Shown in pieces: positions 17,491 to 26,807 of a stretch of 60,369 nucleotides of DNA. Origin of the DNA: Robiginitomaculum sp. (GTDB lineage Bacteria; Pseudomonadota; Alphaproteobacteria; Caulobacterales; Maricaulaceae); the NCBI GenBank assembly GCA_002733805.1, contig NVXG01000038.1, positions 1 to 60,369 of the forward strand, in the 5' to 3' direction. The translations under genes and the position numbers were made by a program. The notes under the pieces were generated by a model. That model was given only the letters and a program-made list of their open reading frames with translations. It did not search any database and had not been told where the DNA came from. Each line of letters opens with the position of its first letter. The stretch's first letter is position 1.

Positions 17491-18354
17491 ATGACCCCAT
17501 CAACCCATAACGTACCGGTTGCACAATGCGTTGTTGCAGCGTGGGGGTTTTTTTCCCGCAATCTGGTTCAGGTTTATCAATTCGGGCTGCCTTATGTGTT
17601 GGCGTCGGCAATTGGCATGGCCTGCGTGCAGTTTTCAACCGCAGAGTCTGGTTTGGCCGGCTTGGGTAGTTTGTTGATTGTTGGTTCGTGGTTTTTATAT
17701 TTCGCCATGGATGCTGCCTTGTTCCGACTGGCATTGGGACAGCCAAAATCAGGTCCGTTTGGCTTACAATTAGGTGCCGACGAAGCTCGGTTGTTTGCCA
17801 CTAGCTTGTTGGTTGCGATGGTAGCCGCGATTGCGGCCGCTGTGGCGATGGTCATTGCCATGCTGGCTATCAATTCCATTTTACTGATCGGGTTGGACCC
17901 AGAGTTGGTCCAACAAAATCCGGAAGTGGTATTTGAGCAATCCGGTTCCAAATTTTGGATTTTACTGACCATCGCCGCCATTGTTATCGGGGCCATTCTG
18001 CTTTATTTACAAGCTAGATTTGCGCCAGCTTTTGCGGCGGCGATTGGTGAAAAATCCATTCATATTTTTGAAGCCGCCGCATGGACCAAAGGGCAAGGCT
18101 GGCGCATTGCACTGGCTTTTGTTGTTTCCATTGCCCCGCTATATTTGATCCTCTCCCCCAGCCTGATGATTGCAGCCAAGCAAATGATGGGTTTGGCTAT
18201 GGCCATTATCGAAAATCCATCGACCCCGACCCGGATTGATCCGGTGGACGTGGCCTTTCATTGGCGATTGCTGCCTATTTTGATGGCACCTGCCTTAAAT
18301 GCGGTGCGGGCTGGATTATTTGCTACGGTTTACCGCGGATTGCGACCCGCCTGA
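17491..18354 (+). CDS. Multi-pass membrane protein, first gene of CPBP operon
   Basis: This 287-residue protein has about six transmembrane segments and no enzymatic motif I recognise. The N-terminus (VAQCVVAAWGFFSRN, then FGLPYVL) resembles the N-terminus of the next gene product (SQCVFNGYSAARG, then IGLPFGV), so the two look like diverged tandem paralogues. A central segment is very rich in Ala, Val and Met. It is the first of four genes with gaps of 11, 29 and -4 bases (17491-21258), the last two encoding intramembrane proteases. Function is unknown; a helper or substrate-presenting role for the proteases is only an inference from position. Confidence 0.75.
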   Translation: MTPSTHNVPVAQCVVAAWGFFSRNLVQVYQFGLPYVLASAIGMACVQFSTAESGLAGLGSLLIVGSWFLYFAMDAALFRLALGQPKSGPFGLQLGADEARLFATSLLVAMVAAIAAAVAMVIAMLAINSILLIGLDPELVQQNPEVVFEQSGSKFWILLTIAAIVIGAILLYLQARFAPAFAAAIGEKSIHIFEAAAWTKGQGWRIALAFVVSIAPLYLILSPSLMIAAKQMMGLAMAIIENPSTPTRIDPVDVAFHWRLLPILMAPALNAVRAGLFATVYRGLRPA

Positions 18355-18365
18355 AAGGTTCAAAT

Positions 18366-19325
18366 ATGAGCAAGGCACCCGCAGAGAAAATCCCTTTTCC
18401 GACCAGCCAATGCGTATTTAACGGGTATTCTGCCGCTAGAGGCCACCAAGGTCTTCTACTTCGGCGGATCGGTCTGCCGTTCGGGGTTTTGATCTTTCTG
18501 CTGTATGGCAGCGCTCTTTATGTCACGTCCATTGTGTTATCGGATTTCCCCCTTTTTTCCGAGGTTATGACGGCAGAAGCCGTAGGAAAGCTGACGATCC
18601 TGTATGGTTCCATAATAATTTTCAATTTGCTGATTATGACTTCTGGAATAAACGCAGCTTTTCGGTGGTATTTAACCGGTGATTTAGGTGGATACATTGG
18701 TGCCTTGCGGTTTGGCATGGATGAAATGCGTACATTGGGCGTGTTGCTTGCTTATTGGCTATTGGTGTTCACTTTGCCGTATATTGTTATGATTGTGGTC
18801 GTCGTGCTGGGCATCGCAATCAGCGTAAGTTTGTCTTCGTTTGCCAGCACAATGGCGGTCGGGACTTTGTTTCTACTGGCCATTCCAAGTCTGTTTGCAG
18901 CCATGGTTTATTTATCGGTAAAACTTTCCCTGTGCGTACCACTTTCATTGGAACGCAAGAAATTCACGATGTTTGCCAGCTTTCGTTTGACCCGAAAACG
19001 TGGGTGGGAATTGCTGGGTTGTTACGTCATTATGGGATTGATCTACATGGTTGGAATTGTGGCCATTTCAACGTTTCAGAATATCATGTTTATGAGGCGA
19101 ATAACGCCCCTGTTTGCCGATTCTGATTTTATGACCAGTGATGTTGCTGCAGCATTTGAGGCCATGAGTAATATGCTCACCTCGCCTGTAGCCTTAGCCG
19201 GGTTGGTGATTTTGGTGTTTTTTCAGGCCTTGATTGGTTTACTATTTTTGTTTGGTTATACCGGTTTGACCGCTTTTTCTTTGCGATTTTTGCAAAAGGA
19301 AAAGGGTCATTTTTCTGCGAGCTAA
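18366..19325 (+). CDS. Multi-pass membrane protein, second gene of CPBP operon
   Basis: This is a 319-residue protein with about six transmembrane segments. The frame is open from 18261, inside the preceding gene, but the ATG at 18366 fits best: it leaves an 11-base gap, and the product then begins MSKAPAEKIPFPTSQCVFNG, whose SQCV...GLP pattern matches the N-terminus of the upstream protein. No catalytic motif is seen. The shared N-terminal pattern suggests duplication. The first CPBP protease gene follows after 29 bases. Confidence 0.75.
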   Translation: MSKAPAEKIPFPTSQCVFNGYSAARGHQGLLLRRIGLPFGVLIFLLYGSALYVTSIVLSDFPLFSEVMTAEAVGKLTILYGSIIIFNLLIMTSGINAAFRWYLTGDLGGYIGALRFGMDEMRTLGVLLAYWLLVFTLPYIVMIVVVVLGIAISVSLSSFASTMAVGTLFLLAIPSLFAAMVYLSVKLSLCVPLSLERKKFTMFASFRLTRKRGWELLGCYVIMGLIYMVGIVAISTFQNIMFMRRITPLFADSDFMTSDVAAAFEAMSNMLTSPVALAGLVILVFFQALIGLLFLFGYTGLTAFSLRFLQKEKGHFSAS

Positions 19326-19354
19326 CCGCGAAGTTTACGTGCGAGGGTTATACT

Positions 19355-20290
19355 ATGGCTGGATACAAAGACGAGATTTTTGGTAAAATAGAACCGGGTG
19401 CTCGCTTGCACCTGATCTATGCCACGTTTGTTCCATTGGTCGGGTTGGTGTTGATGGCCGTGGTCCCCGGTCTTGTTCTCATTCCGGCATTTCTTGCAGA
19501 TTGGGTGCCAACCGATGATCAGCAAATTAGCAATCCCGGACTTTTGTATGTGCTAGCAGTATCGTTTGGCGCGTTGTCCTTGGCGGTATTTGCTTGGGTC
19601 AAATGGGTCGAAAAACGACCTCTGGCTAGCATGGGGTGGCGGTTTGAGCGAGCATTTGCGCGCTATGGTCGCGGGTTCGCCATCGGTTTAGGTATGAATA
19701 TCATCTCAATCGCGCTGATCGGCTTGGCCGGTGGCTATGAAGTGGGCGCTTGGTTGCCAGCCATGGCCAGCCCAATGGCGCTGGTTTGGATTTTCCTCTT
19801 TTTGATCGGGTTTGTTATTCAGGGCGGTACTGAAGAGGTGTTAACCCGGGGGTGGTTGATGTCGACCTTTGCGTCGCGCTGGGGTTGGCCTGCAGCGGTT
19901 GGGGTGACTTCGGTCATGTTTGCGCTGATGCATATTGGCAATGAGCCGGGGCATATCAATTGGATCGCCATGACCAATATCGTCCTGATCGGGATATTTT
20001 TCGGGTTGTACGCCGTACGCGAAAAATCCTTGATGGGAGTTTGTGCCGCACATGCTTCTTGGAATTGGATGATGGGGATTGGCTTTGGCTTGAATGTCAG
20101 CGCCATGAAGATAGATGTCGCGCCCTTGCTGGTTGAACTTGAGCAAATGCCTCTGGTGGACAAAGCGATCACTGGTGGCAGTTTTGGACCGGAAGGCAGC
20201 CTGATTGTCAGTGCGGTTCTGGCCGTGTCCTGTTGGTTAGTTTGGCGCTGGAAAGGCGAAGAAGTTCCAGATAAAGGTCAGAGCAATTGA
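19355..20290 (+). CDS. CPBP family intramembrane metalloprotease (first of two)
   Basis: This 311-residue protein belongs to the CAAX protease/bacteriocin-processing (ABI/CPBP) family of intramembrane glutamic or metal-dependent proteases. All catalytic motifs are present: GGTEEVLTRGW (Glu160, Glu161, Arg165), SVMFALMHIG (His193) and CAAHASWNW (His233, Asn237). It has about eight hydrophobic segments. Known relatives process prenylated proteins, mature or resist bacteriocins, or regulate sigma-factor pathways; nothing here identifies the substrate. Its stop overlaps the start of the next gene, a second CPBP protein. Confidence 0.88.
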   Translation: MAGYKDEIFGKIEPGARLHLIYATFVPLVGLVLMAVVPGLVLIPAFLADWVPTDDQQISNPGLLYVLAVSFGALSLAVFAWVKWVEKRPLASMGWRFERAFARYGRGFAIGLGMNIISIALIGLAGGYEVGAWLPAMASPMALVWIFLFLIGFVIQGGTEEVLTRGWLMSTFASRWGWPAAVGVTSVMFALMHIGNEPGHINWIAMTNIVLIGIFFGLYAVREKSLMGVCAAHASWNWMMGIGFGLNVSAMKIDVAPLLVELEQMPLVDKAITGGSFGPEGSLIVSAVLAVSCWLVWRWKGEEVPDKGQSN

Positions 20291-21258
20291 ACTACCCGTT
20301 TAGCGATCCAAATCGAATTCGAAATACGCCGGTTTGGGCTTGTGTATTGCTGTTGATCGGATTTTGGGCCATCGCCCAATTGGTCACCATGCCATTCGTC
20401 ATGCCGTTGATTGTGCCCGCCACCCGGTCCGGAGAAGATATCGAGCCATTTGCACAAATGCTAGTTATTCTGATCTCGCTGGTTGTGACCTTTGTCACTA
20501 TGGCTGGCTTGACCCTTGCGTGGGCAAAGCGGGTCGAAGGACGGCAACTGGCTGACCTGGGATTGATTTTCACGGCGACGGGTTGGGCTCAATATCGGCG
20601 CGGCCTCGCTGTTGGGGGCCTGTTCACTGTCGGCTTGATCTTGTTGGTCACGCTGCTCACCGTTTTGTCTGGGTTTGGTGAAATATCGGCCAATGATCCG
20701 GCGCAAAATGTAGTGCATTGGGACCGTTTGGCTGACCCGACCTTGTGGTTGATCCTGTTGGTGTTGGGTTTGGCAATTGCTATTCAGGGCGCGGCTGAGG
20801 AAATTTTGTGTCGTGGCTGGTTACTGTCCAATGTTACCGCCTTGCGTGGGTTACCGATTGGATTTCTGCTCTCCATGTTGATGTTTGCCAGTCTGCATCC
20901 GCACTATCTGTTTGTTGATGGATTTTCGGTGTCACCTGCCCAGATGCTAACCGGATTGTTCGGCATGGCAGCGATTTTAGGCATGGGAGCGATGTTGGCC
21001 ATGTTGGCCATCGCTGATCGTTCGATTATGGGGGCGTGCGGTCTACATTCCGGCTTTAATTATTCGGCAATTACTATTGCCTTGCTGGTCATCATATTAA
21101 GTAGTGACGAGCCAAATGCCGTGCATGCCTTTGTCCAAAGTTTTAAGCAAAGTACAGACCTGACCGCCGTACAACCGGCACTGGTTTTTCAGTTTTTACT
21201 GTCGGCACTGGTCGCGTTTTTCCTATTTCGTCGATTTGGGTTTCCGCGAGCGGGCTAG
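20287..21258 (+). CDS. CPBP family intramembrane metalloprotease (second of two)
   Basis: This is a 323-residue membrane protein starting at a TTG (20287) that overlaps the TGA of the upstream gene by four bases, so it is translationally coupled. The CPBP motifs are complete: GAAEEILCRGW (Glu171, Glu172, Arg176), MFASLHPH (His204) and CGLHSGFNYSA (His254, Asn258). It is clearly a paralogue of the preceding protease but well diverged. It closes the four-gene membrane operon and is convergent with uvrA, with only 15 bases between the stops and no obvious terminator. Confidence 0.88.
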   Translation: MNYPFSDPNRIRNTPVWACVLLLIGFWAIAQLVTMPFVMPLIVPATRSGEDIEPFAQMLVILISLVVTFVTMAGLTLAWAKRVEGRQLADLGLIFTATGWAQYRRGLAVGGLFTVGLILLVTLLTVLSGFGEISANDPAQNVVHWDRLADPTLWLILLVLGLAIAIQGAAEEILCRGWLLSNVTALRGLPIGFLLSMLMFASLHPHYLFVDGFSVSPAQMLTGLFGMAAILGMGAMLAMLAIADRSIMGACGLHSGFNYSAITIALLVIILSSDEPNAVHAFVQSFKQSTDLTAVQPALVFQFLLSALVAFFLFRRFGFPRAG

Positions 21259-21273
21259 AATTTAACCGCTGGA

Positions 21274-24126
21274 TCAGTTCAGTAGGTCTTTCAAATAGTG
21301 GCCAGTCCAACTTTGTTTGCATTTTGCAACTTCTTCCGGGGTGCCGTCGGCCACTACTTCGCCGCCGCCATCACCGCCCTCTGGGCCCAGATCAATAATC
21401 CAGTCGGCTTGTTTGATCACATCCAAATTGTGCTCAATGACCAATACGGTATTTCCGGTTTCGACCAGTTCTTGCAACACCTCGAGTAGTTTTCGCACGT
21501 CCTCGAAGTGTAAGCCGGTGGTGGGTTCATCCAGAATATAAAGCGTGCGTCCGGTGGCCCGCTTTGATAGTTCGCGCGATAACTTAACCCGCTGCGCTTC
21601 GCCGCCGGACAAGGTGGTGGCCCGCTGCCCCACATGGACATAGCCCAGCCCGACTCGTTGCAAAGTTACCATTTTTTCCCGTACGGAAGGGACTGCTTTG
21701 AAGAAGTCAGCGGCTTCATCAACGGTCATTTCCAATACGTCAGAAATTGACTTTCCCTTGAATTTTATTTGCAAGGTTTCGCGATTATAGCGTTTGCCGT
21801 GACAGGTATCGCATTCCACATAGACATCGGGCAGAAAATGCATTTCAATTTTCAAAACCCCGTCACCCCGACAGGCCTCACAACGCCCACCTTTGACATT
21901 GAATGAAAACCGTCCGGGCAGATACCCGCGTGTTTTGGCTTCGGGTAGACCGGCGAACCAGTCCCGAATTGGCGTAAATGCGCCAGTGTACGTTGCCGGA
22001 TTGGAGCGCGGCGTGCGGCCAATCGGCGACTGGTCAATCTCGATGACCTTGTCCAGATGTTCGACGCCTTCCAGATGTTCGTGCGGCATCGGCGCTTTGG
22101 TGCTGCCATGCAGTTTTCGCATGATACCCTTGTACAAGGTCTCGGTAACCAGGGTTGATTTACCGCCACCTGACACGCCGGTGATACAGACAAACAGCCC
22201 TAACGGAAATTCTGCCGTAATGTTTTTTAGATTGTTGCCGGTTGCGCCCTCAATGCGAAGAATACGCCTTGGGTTTACCTCGCGCCTTTTGGCTGGAATC
22301 GGTATTTTCTTTTTGCCAGACAGATACTGTCCAGTCAGGCTTTTGGGGTTTTTACGGATTTGTGCCGGTGTGCCCTGACCGATGATTTCGCCGCCATGGA
22401 TGCCAGCCAATGGCCCCATATCAATAACATGATCGGCAGCTAAAATGGCTTCTTCGTCATGTTCAACCACCAGTACGGAATTGCCCAAATCGCGCAGGTT
22501 TCGCAAAGTTTCCAACAGCCGGGCATTGTCTCGTTGATGCAAGCCAATGCTGGGTTCATCCAGCACATACAAGACGCCGGTCAGACCGGAGCCAATTTGA
22601 CTGGCCAGGCGAATGCGTTGGCTCTCGCCGCCCGACAAAGTGCCAGAAGCGCGCGACAGGGACAGGTATTCCAGTCCCACATCGTTCAAAAAGGACAGCC
22701 GGTCGCGAATTTCCTTCATCACCCGTGCGCCAATGGCTTTTTGTTGCTTGTTTAGTTGTCCCTCTAGGTCTCCGAACCACTGATCCGCATCCAAAATAGA
22801 AAATCCGGTGACTGTGGAAATATCTAGTCCGCCGAGTTTTACGGCAAGGCTTTGTGGTTTCAGGCGCTTGCCAACGCAAATATCACACGGCGCGGCGGAC
22901 TGGTATTTGCCCAGCTCTTCGCGCACCCAATTGCTTTCGGTGTCGCGCCAACGTCTTTCCAAATTGGGAACCACGCCTTCGAATGTTTTTTCCGTTTCAA
23001 ATTTGCGTTTTCCTTCGGAATAGACGAATTGCAAGACCTCACTGCCGGTTCCGAACAAAACCTTATCTTGAAAATCTGGGTCCAGATCGTGCCAGTTTTC
23101 AGTCATGCTGGCTCCAAAATGCCGAGCCAGACTTTCCAGCGTTTGCCGATACATTCGCGAGGAGCCGCTGGACCAGGGTTTGATTGCGCCTTTTTCCAGT
23201 GACAGGTCCGAATTGGGAACCACCAGATCGGCATCAAAGCGCGAAGTTACGCCCAACCCATCACAGGTCGGACAGGCTCCATAGGGGTTATTGAACGAAA
23301 ACAATCTTGGTTCGATTTCCGGGATAGTAAAACCAGAAACCGGGCAGGCAAATTTTTCAGAAAATACAATTTCTGTCTCGCCGTCCTTGGTTTTGGTCTT
23401 GTCGGCAAATTCAGCCATGGCCAAGCCATCGGCCAGTTTCAATGCGGTTTCCAAACTGTCGGCCAAACGGCCTTCCAGATCATCACGGATCACTACCCGG
23501 TCGACCACAACATCGATGGTGTGTTTATATTTTTTGTCGAGGTCAGGAAAATCTTCGATAGCATAAAATTCGCCATCGACTTTCAGCCGTTGAAAGCCTT
23601 GCTTCATCAACTCGGCAATGTCTTTTTTGTATTCCCCTTTACGACCTCGTACGATCGGGGCCAATAGATAGAGCCGCGTGCCGGTGGGCAGAGCCATCAA
23701 AATATCAACCATGTGGCTGATGGTTTGGCTTTCAATCGGCAGGCCAGTGGCGGGTGAATAGGGCACGCCAATTCGCGCCCAAAGCAGACGCATATAGTCG
23801 TAAATCTCGGTTACCGTACCCACGGTCGAGCGCGGGTTGCGTGACGTAGTTTTTTGCTCGATGGAAATGGCGGGCGACAGCCCCTCGATCCGCTCCACAT
23901 CTGGTTTGGACATTAGCTCCAGAAATTGCCGCGCATAGGCCGACAGGCTCTCTACATAACGGCGCTGTCCTTCTGCATAGATTGTGTCAAACGCCAAAGA
24001 GGATTTACCCGACCCGGACAATCCGGTGATCACCACCAGCTTGTCGCGAGGGATGTCCACATTGACGTTCCGCAAGTTGTGCTCTTTGGCACCGACAACG
24101 CGAATGAAATTTTTACCAGAAGCCAT
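21274..24126 (-). CDS. uvrA: Excinuclease ABC subunit A
   Basis: UvrA (950 residues) is the damage-recognition ATPase of nucleotide excision repair. It shows two ABC modules: Walker [15 protein letters not shown] with the adjacent [15 protein letters not shown], and a second P-loop [14 protein letters not shown]. It has two signature motifs ([16 protein letters not shown] and [15 protein letters not shown]) and a zinc-binding CEACRGDG...CDTC region. The frame extends upstream to 24291, but the ATG at 24126 ([20 protein letters not shown]) matches the usual family start and sits 29 bases from an SOS operator at 24155-24169. The longer reading would put the operator inside the gene. It is divergent from ssb. 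Confidence 0.96.
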   Translation of the reverse strand: MASGKNFIRVVGAKEHNLRNVNVDIPRDKLVVITGLSGSGKSSLAFDTIYAEGQRRYVESLSAYARQFLELMSKPDVERIEGLSPAISIEQKTTSRNPRSTVGTVTEIYDYMRLLWARIGVPYSPATGLPIESQTISHMVDILMALPTGTRLYLLAPIVRGRKGEYKKDIAELMKQGFQRLKVDGEFYAIEDFPDLDKKYKHTIDVVVDRVVIRDDLEGRLADSLETALKLADGLAMAEFADKTKTKDGETEIVFSEKFACPVSGFTIPEIEPRLFSFNNPYGACPTCDGLGVTSRFDADLVVPNSDLSLEKGAIKPWSSGSSRMYRQTLESLARHFGASMTENWHDLDPDFQDKVLFGTGSEVLQFVYSEGKRKFETEKTFEGVVPNLERRWRDTESNWVREELGKYQSAAPCDICVGKRLKPQSLAVKLGGLDISTVTGFSILDADQWFGDLEGQLNKQQKAIGARVMKEIRDRLSFLNDVGLEYLSLSRASGTLSGGESQRIRLASQIGSGLTGVLYVLDEPSIGLHQRDNARLLETLRNLRDLGNSVLVVEHDEEAILAADHVIDMGPLAGIHGGEIIGQGTPAQIRKNPKSLTGQYLSGKKKIPIPAKRREVNPRRILRIEGATGNNLKNITAEFPLGLFVCITGVSGGGKSTLVTETLYKGIMRKLHGSTKAPMPHEHLEGVEHLDKVIEIDQSPIGRTPRSNPATYTGAFTPIRDWFAGLPEAKTRGYLPGRFSFNVKGGRCEACRGDGVLKIEMHFLPDVYVECDTCHGKRYNRETLQIKFKGKSISDVLEMTVDEAADFFKAVPSVREKMVTLQRVGLGYVHVGQRATTLSGGEAQRVKLSRELSKRATGRTLYILDEPTTGLHFEDVRKLLEVLQELVETGNTVLVIEHNLDVIKQADWIIDLGPEGGDGGGEVVADGTPEEVAKCKQSWTGHYLKDLLN

Positions 24127-24154
24127 AATCCAACCCGACTCAACTTGACAAACG

Positions 24155-24169
24155 GAACATAAAGAGAAC
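24155..24169 (-). promoter_or_regulatory. Alphaproteobacterial LexA (SOS) box upstream of uvrA
   Basis: On the minus strand this reads GTTC-TCTTTAT-GTTC, an exact match to the alphaproteobacterial LexA consensus GTTC-N7-GTTC. It ends 28 bases before the uvrA ATG, where a repressor would block the promoter or early transcription. The ssb start is 190 bases away on the other side and could share the operator, though that is less clear. Confidence 0.8.
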
Positions 24170-24361
24170 AAAATGAACTGTCCAGCATATTTTGACTGCC
24201 CATTTTTGCAGCGGGCAAGCAAGCATGAAACCGGCGCTTTATCGAGTCGTTTGCTGAAAAAAAGCTGGCCTAATGGTGGTTGGCGGATCAAACTGTGAAG
24301 GAATCAAATTTGGCTTTGGCGTCAACGCCGATGTCAACAAAACAGGATACAGGGGTAGAAT

Positions 24362-24868
24362 ATGGCTGGTGTGAATAAAGTAATTATTGTGGGCAATCTA
24401 GGGCGTGACCCGGAAGCTCGCGCCATGCCGTCCGGTGACCGGATGGTAACTTTCAGTGTGGCGACATCGGAAACTTGGAAAGACAAGCAATCTGGCGAGC
24501 GCCGGGAAAAAACCGAATGGCATAACATTGTTATTTTCAACACCCATTTGGCCAAGGTCGCTGAGAACTATTTGAAGAAGGGTTCAAAAGTCTATCTGGA
24601 AGGGGCTTTGCAAACCCGCAAATATACCAATCGCGACGGTCAGGAAGTACGCACTACTGAAATCGTGCTGCAAAACTTCCGTGGCGAGCTGCAAATGCTG
24701 GATAGCCGTGGCGAAGGCGGCGGCGGTGGCGGCTATAGCAGCGGTGGCGGCGGTGGGCGCGGTGATTACGGTGGCTCCAGCCCGGCTGGTGGCTCAGGTG
24801 GCTCCGGCAGCTCAGGCGGTTCTGGCCCGGCTTCCGATTATGATCTGAATGACGAGGTGCCGTTTTAG
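24362..24868 (+). CDS. ssb: Single-stranded DNA-binding protein
   Basis: SSB (168 residues) coats single-stranded DNA in replication, repair and recombination. The N-terminal OB fold starts [20 protein letters not shown] and includes TEWHNIVIF and [16 protein letters not shown] Gly/Ser-rich linker of about 45 residues follows, and the C-terminal acidic tip DLNDEVPF that recruits partner proteins is intact. It is divergent from uvrA, a common arrangement, with an SOS box in the shared 235-base region. A 12-base perfect palindrome (CCCGTCGACGGG, 24895-24906) follows before the next gene and may be a weak terminator. Confidence 0.96.
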   Translation: MAGVNKVIIVGNLGRDPEARAMPSGDRMVTFSVATSETWKDKQSGERREKTEWHNIVIFNTHLAKVAENYLKKGSKVYLEGALQTRKYTNRDGQEVRTTEIVLQNFRGELQMLDSRGEGGGGGGYSSGGGGGRGDYGGSSPAGGSGGSGSSGGSGPASDYDLNDEVPF

Positions 24869-24916
24869 AGGGGCCTATGCCAATCGAGATCGTCCCCGTC
24901 GACGGGATTTGAGCAA

Positions 24917-26215
24917 ATGAAAGTATTGGTCACAGGTGGATATGGTTTCATCGGGGCCAGTGTTTGCGCTCGGCTGCTGGAGGCTGGGCATGATGTTGTC
25001 GGGGCAGGGCGGCAATTATCTTGGGCCAAACGTCGGTTTGCAGCTTGGGATTGGGTGCATTGCGATTTTAATACGGATCAAGACCCTGAAGACTGGAAGT
25101 CCCGCCTCGTCGGAATTGACGCGGTGGTCAATTGTGTCGGCGTTTTGCAGGATGGCGGTGCGGATAGCACCGAAAAAGCCCATGTATCCGGATTGCAAAG
25201 CTTGATCACAGCCTGTGAGCGAGCCGGAATAAAACGATTTGTCCATATCTCGGCCATCGGGGCCGACCCGGCGGCCGGAACCGCTTATGCCCGGACCAAG
25301 GCGCGGGGGGCGGCTAGCCTGAAGCAATCAAATCTGGATTGGGTTATTCTGGAGCCATCTCTGGTTCTGGGTCGAAAGGTTTATGGCGGATCGGCGCTCA
25401 TCCGGACATTGGCGGCAATGCCGGGCTTTGTGCCGATGGTGTATGGCGATACCAAATTCCAACCGGTAATGATGGATGATCTTACCCATATTATTGTTTT
25501 GTTTTTGCGTGACGCTGTCCCGACAAAAATACAAGTAGAAATCGCCGGGCCAGATCAGTTGTCCTTGCGTGAAATACTTGCCCAAACCCGGATCTGGCTA
25601 GGGTTTGGTCCGGCCAGATTTGTTGAATTTCCGCCATGGATGGCTGCGCCGCTCTTTGTGTTGGGGGATTTCTTGGGCAAATTGGGGATACGCGATGCCT
25701 TGCGCTCTACGGCCAAAGCGCAAATGCAGTTTGATGTGGGCGGCGACCCAAACCAGATCAAACAGCAATTGGACTATACCACTGGATCGATGGCAGATTG
25801 GTTCGCCGCCCATCCGGCCAACGCCGCCGATCGGTTGCAAGCCAGATTGGGTTGGGCCAAGCCAGCCAGTCGGGTCATTCTGGCGCTCTATTGGATGTTG
25901 TCCGGCCTGATCCCGCTATTGTTCTCACAGCAATGGTCATTCGAGATTATGACCAAAGCCGGTCTTCCAGAGATGACCCATTGGCCGGTATGGTTTTTAG
26001 GCGCAATCGCCGACCTGATGTTAGGCGCCCTGCTATTGTTTGGCATTTCGGTACGAAAAGTTTGTCTAGCCATGGTGTTGCTGACCATCGGATATGTCAG
26101 CGTCATTTCTATGGTGCTGCCCGAATTATGGTTTGATCCTCTGGCCAGTGTTTTGAAGGTGTTTCCCATGATCGCATTGGCCGGATTGGTCGCTGCGATG
26201 GAGGGAGATCGATGA
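24917..26215 (+). CDS. NAD(P)-binding SDR protein with C-terminal DoxX-like membrane domain
   Basis: This is a 432-residue two-part protein. Residues about 1-290 form an atypical SDR/NmrA-NDUFA9-type Rossmann domain (MKVLVTGGYGFIGASVCARL; VVNCVGVLQDGG; FVHISAIGADP; YARTKARGAASL). Residues about 300-432 hold four hydrophobic helices of DoxX type (ALYWMLSGLIPLLFS; FLGAIADLMLGALLLFG). Single-chain SDR-DoxX fusions occur widely and their reaction is not settled. The next gene (DUF2269) overlaps by four bases and is a frequent partner of this fusion, which suggests a shared membrane redox or lipid/quinone-related role. Confidence 0.8.
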   Translation: MKVLVTGGYGFIGASVCARLLEAGHDVVGAGRQLSWAKRRFAAWDWVHCDFNTDQDPEDWKSRLVGIDAVVNCVGVLQDGGADSTEKAHVSGLQSLITACERAGIKRFVHISAIGADPAAGTAYARTKARGAASLKQSNLDWVILEPSLVLGRKVYGGSALIRTLAAMPGFVPMVYGDTKFQPVMMDDLTHIIVLFLRDAVPTKIQVEIAGPDQLSLREILAQTRIWLGFGPARFVEFPPWMAAPLFVLGDFLGKLGIRDALRSTAKAQMQFDVGGDPNQIKQQLDYTTGSMADWFAAHPANAADRLQARLGWAKPASRVILALYWMLSGLIPLLFSQQWSFEIMTKAGLPEMTHWPVWFLGAIADLMLGALLLFGISVRKVCLAMVLLTIGYVSVISMVLPELWFDPLASVLKVFPMIALAGLVAAMEGDR

Positions 26216-26676
26216 GTTGGTTTATACTGGCCAAATTAATCCACATTTTGTCCGCCGCCGTATTGTTTGGCACCGGGGCCGGGATCGCGTTTTTTATGCT
26301 GATGGCTTGGCGTTCAAAGGAGGCGAAAGCCTTTGCCATGGTGGCGCGTCATGTGGTCGTGGCAGATTTTCTGTTCACTACAACGGCAGTCATCGTGCAG
26401 CCGATTAGCGGTATCGCCCTGATTATATTGGGTGGCCATGACCCGTTTGCGCCATGGTTATTATGGGCTTACGGCTTGTTTGGTTTGGTTGGTCTGTGTT
26501 GGTTGCCGGTCGTGGCGATCCAGATGAAAATCAGACGATTGACCGCCCGGGCCGCCGACGGAGATGACGCAGCCCGGCAACAAATAAAACCCCTTATGCA
26601 ATTGTGGTTTGTCCTGGGGTGGCCGGCATTTGGTGGTGTGTTGGGTATTTATTTGTTGATGATTATAAAGCCTTGA
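26212..26676 (+). CDS. DUF2269 family membrane protein
   Basis: This 154-residue protein with four transmembrane helices resembles the DUF2269 family. The first helix contains the typical LAKLIHILSAAVLFGTGAGIAFFML with a His in the membrane; a second region reads RHVVVADFLFTTTAVIVQPISG. It overlaps the SDR-DoxX gene by four bases, so the two are made together. No function has been established for the family as far as I know. The final hydrophobic segment ends almost at the C-terminus. Confidence 0.8.
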   Translation: MSWFILAKLIHILSAAVLFGTGAGIAFFMLMAWRSKEAKAFAMVARHVVVADFLFTTTAVIVQPISGIALIILGGHDPFAPWLLWAYGLFGLVGLCWLPVVAIQMKIRRLTARAADGDDAARQQIKPLMQLWFVLGWPAFGGVLGIYLLMIIKP

Positions 26677-26807
26677 AATCTGGACATTTTTGGTTTGAGA
26701 AAACCAATTCAATGCGCGTGGTTTTTCTATGAAAACTGGGTGACAACTGGTACCTTGGTCACTTGAATTTGCCGGTCGATTCGGCGCGATGGATCAAGGT
26801 CAGAGAA

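Noticed and set aside
17491-21258. Bacteriocin gene cluster
   Set aside because: CPBP proteases are present, but I found no small precursor peptide, ABC exporter or modifying enzyme around them.
24127-24291. N-terminal extension of UvrA
   Set aside because: It would place the SOS operator inside the coding sequence and adds residues unlike UvrA starts.
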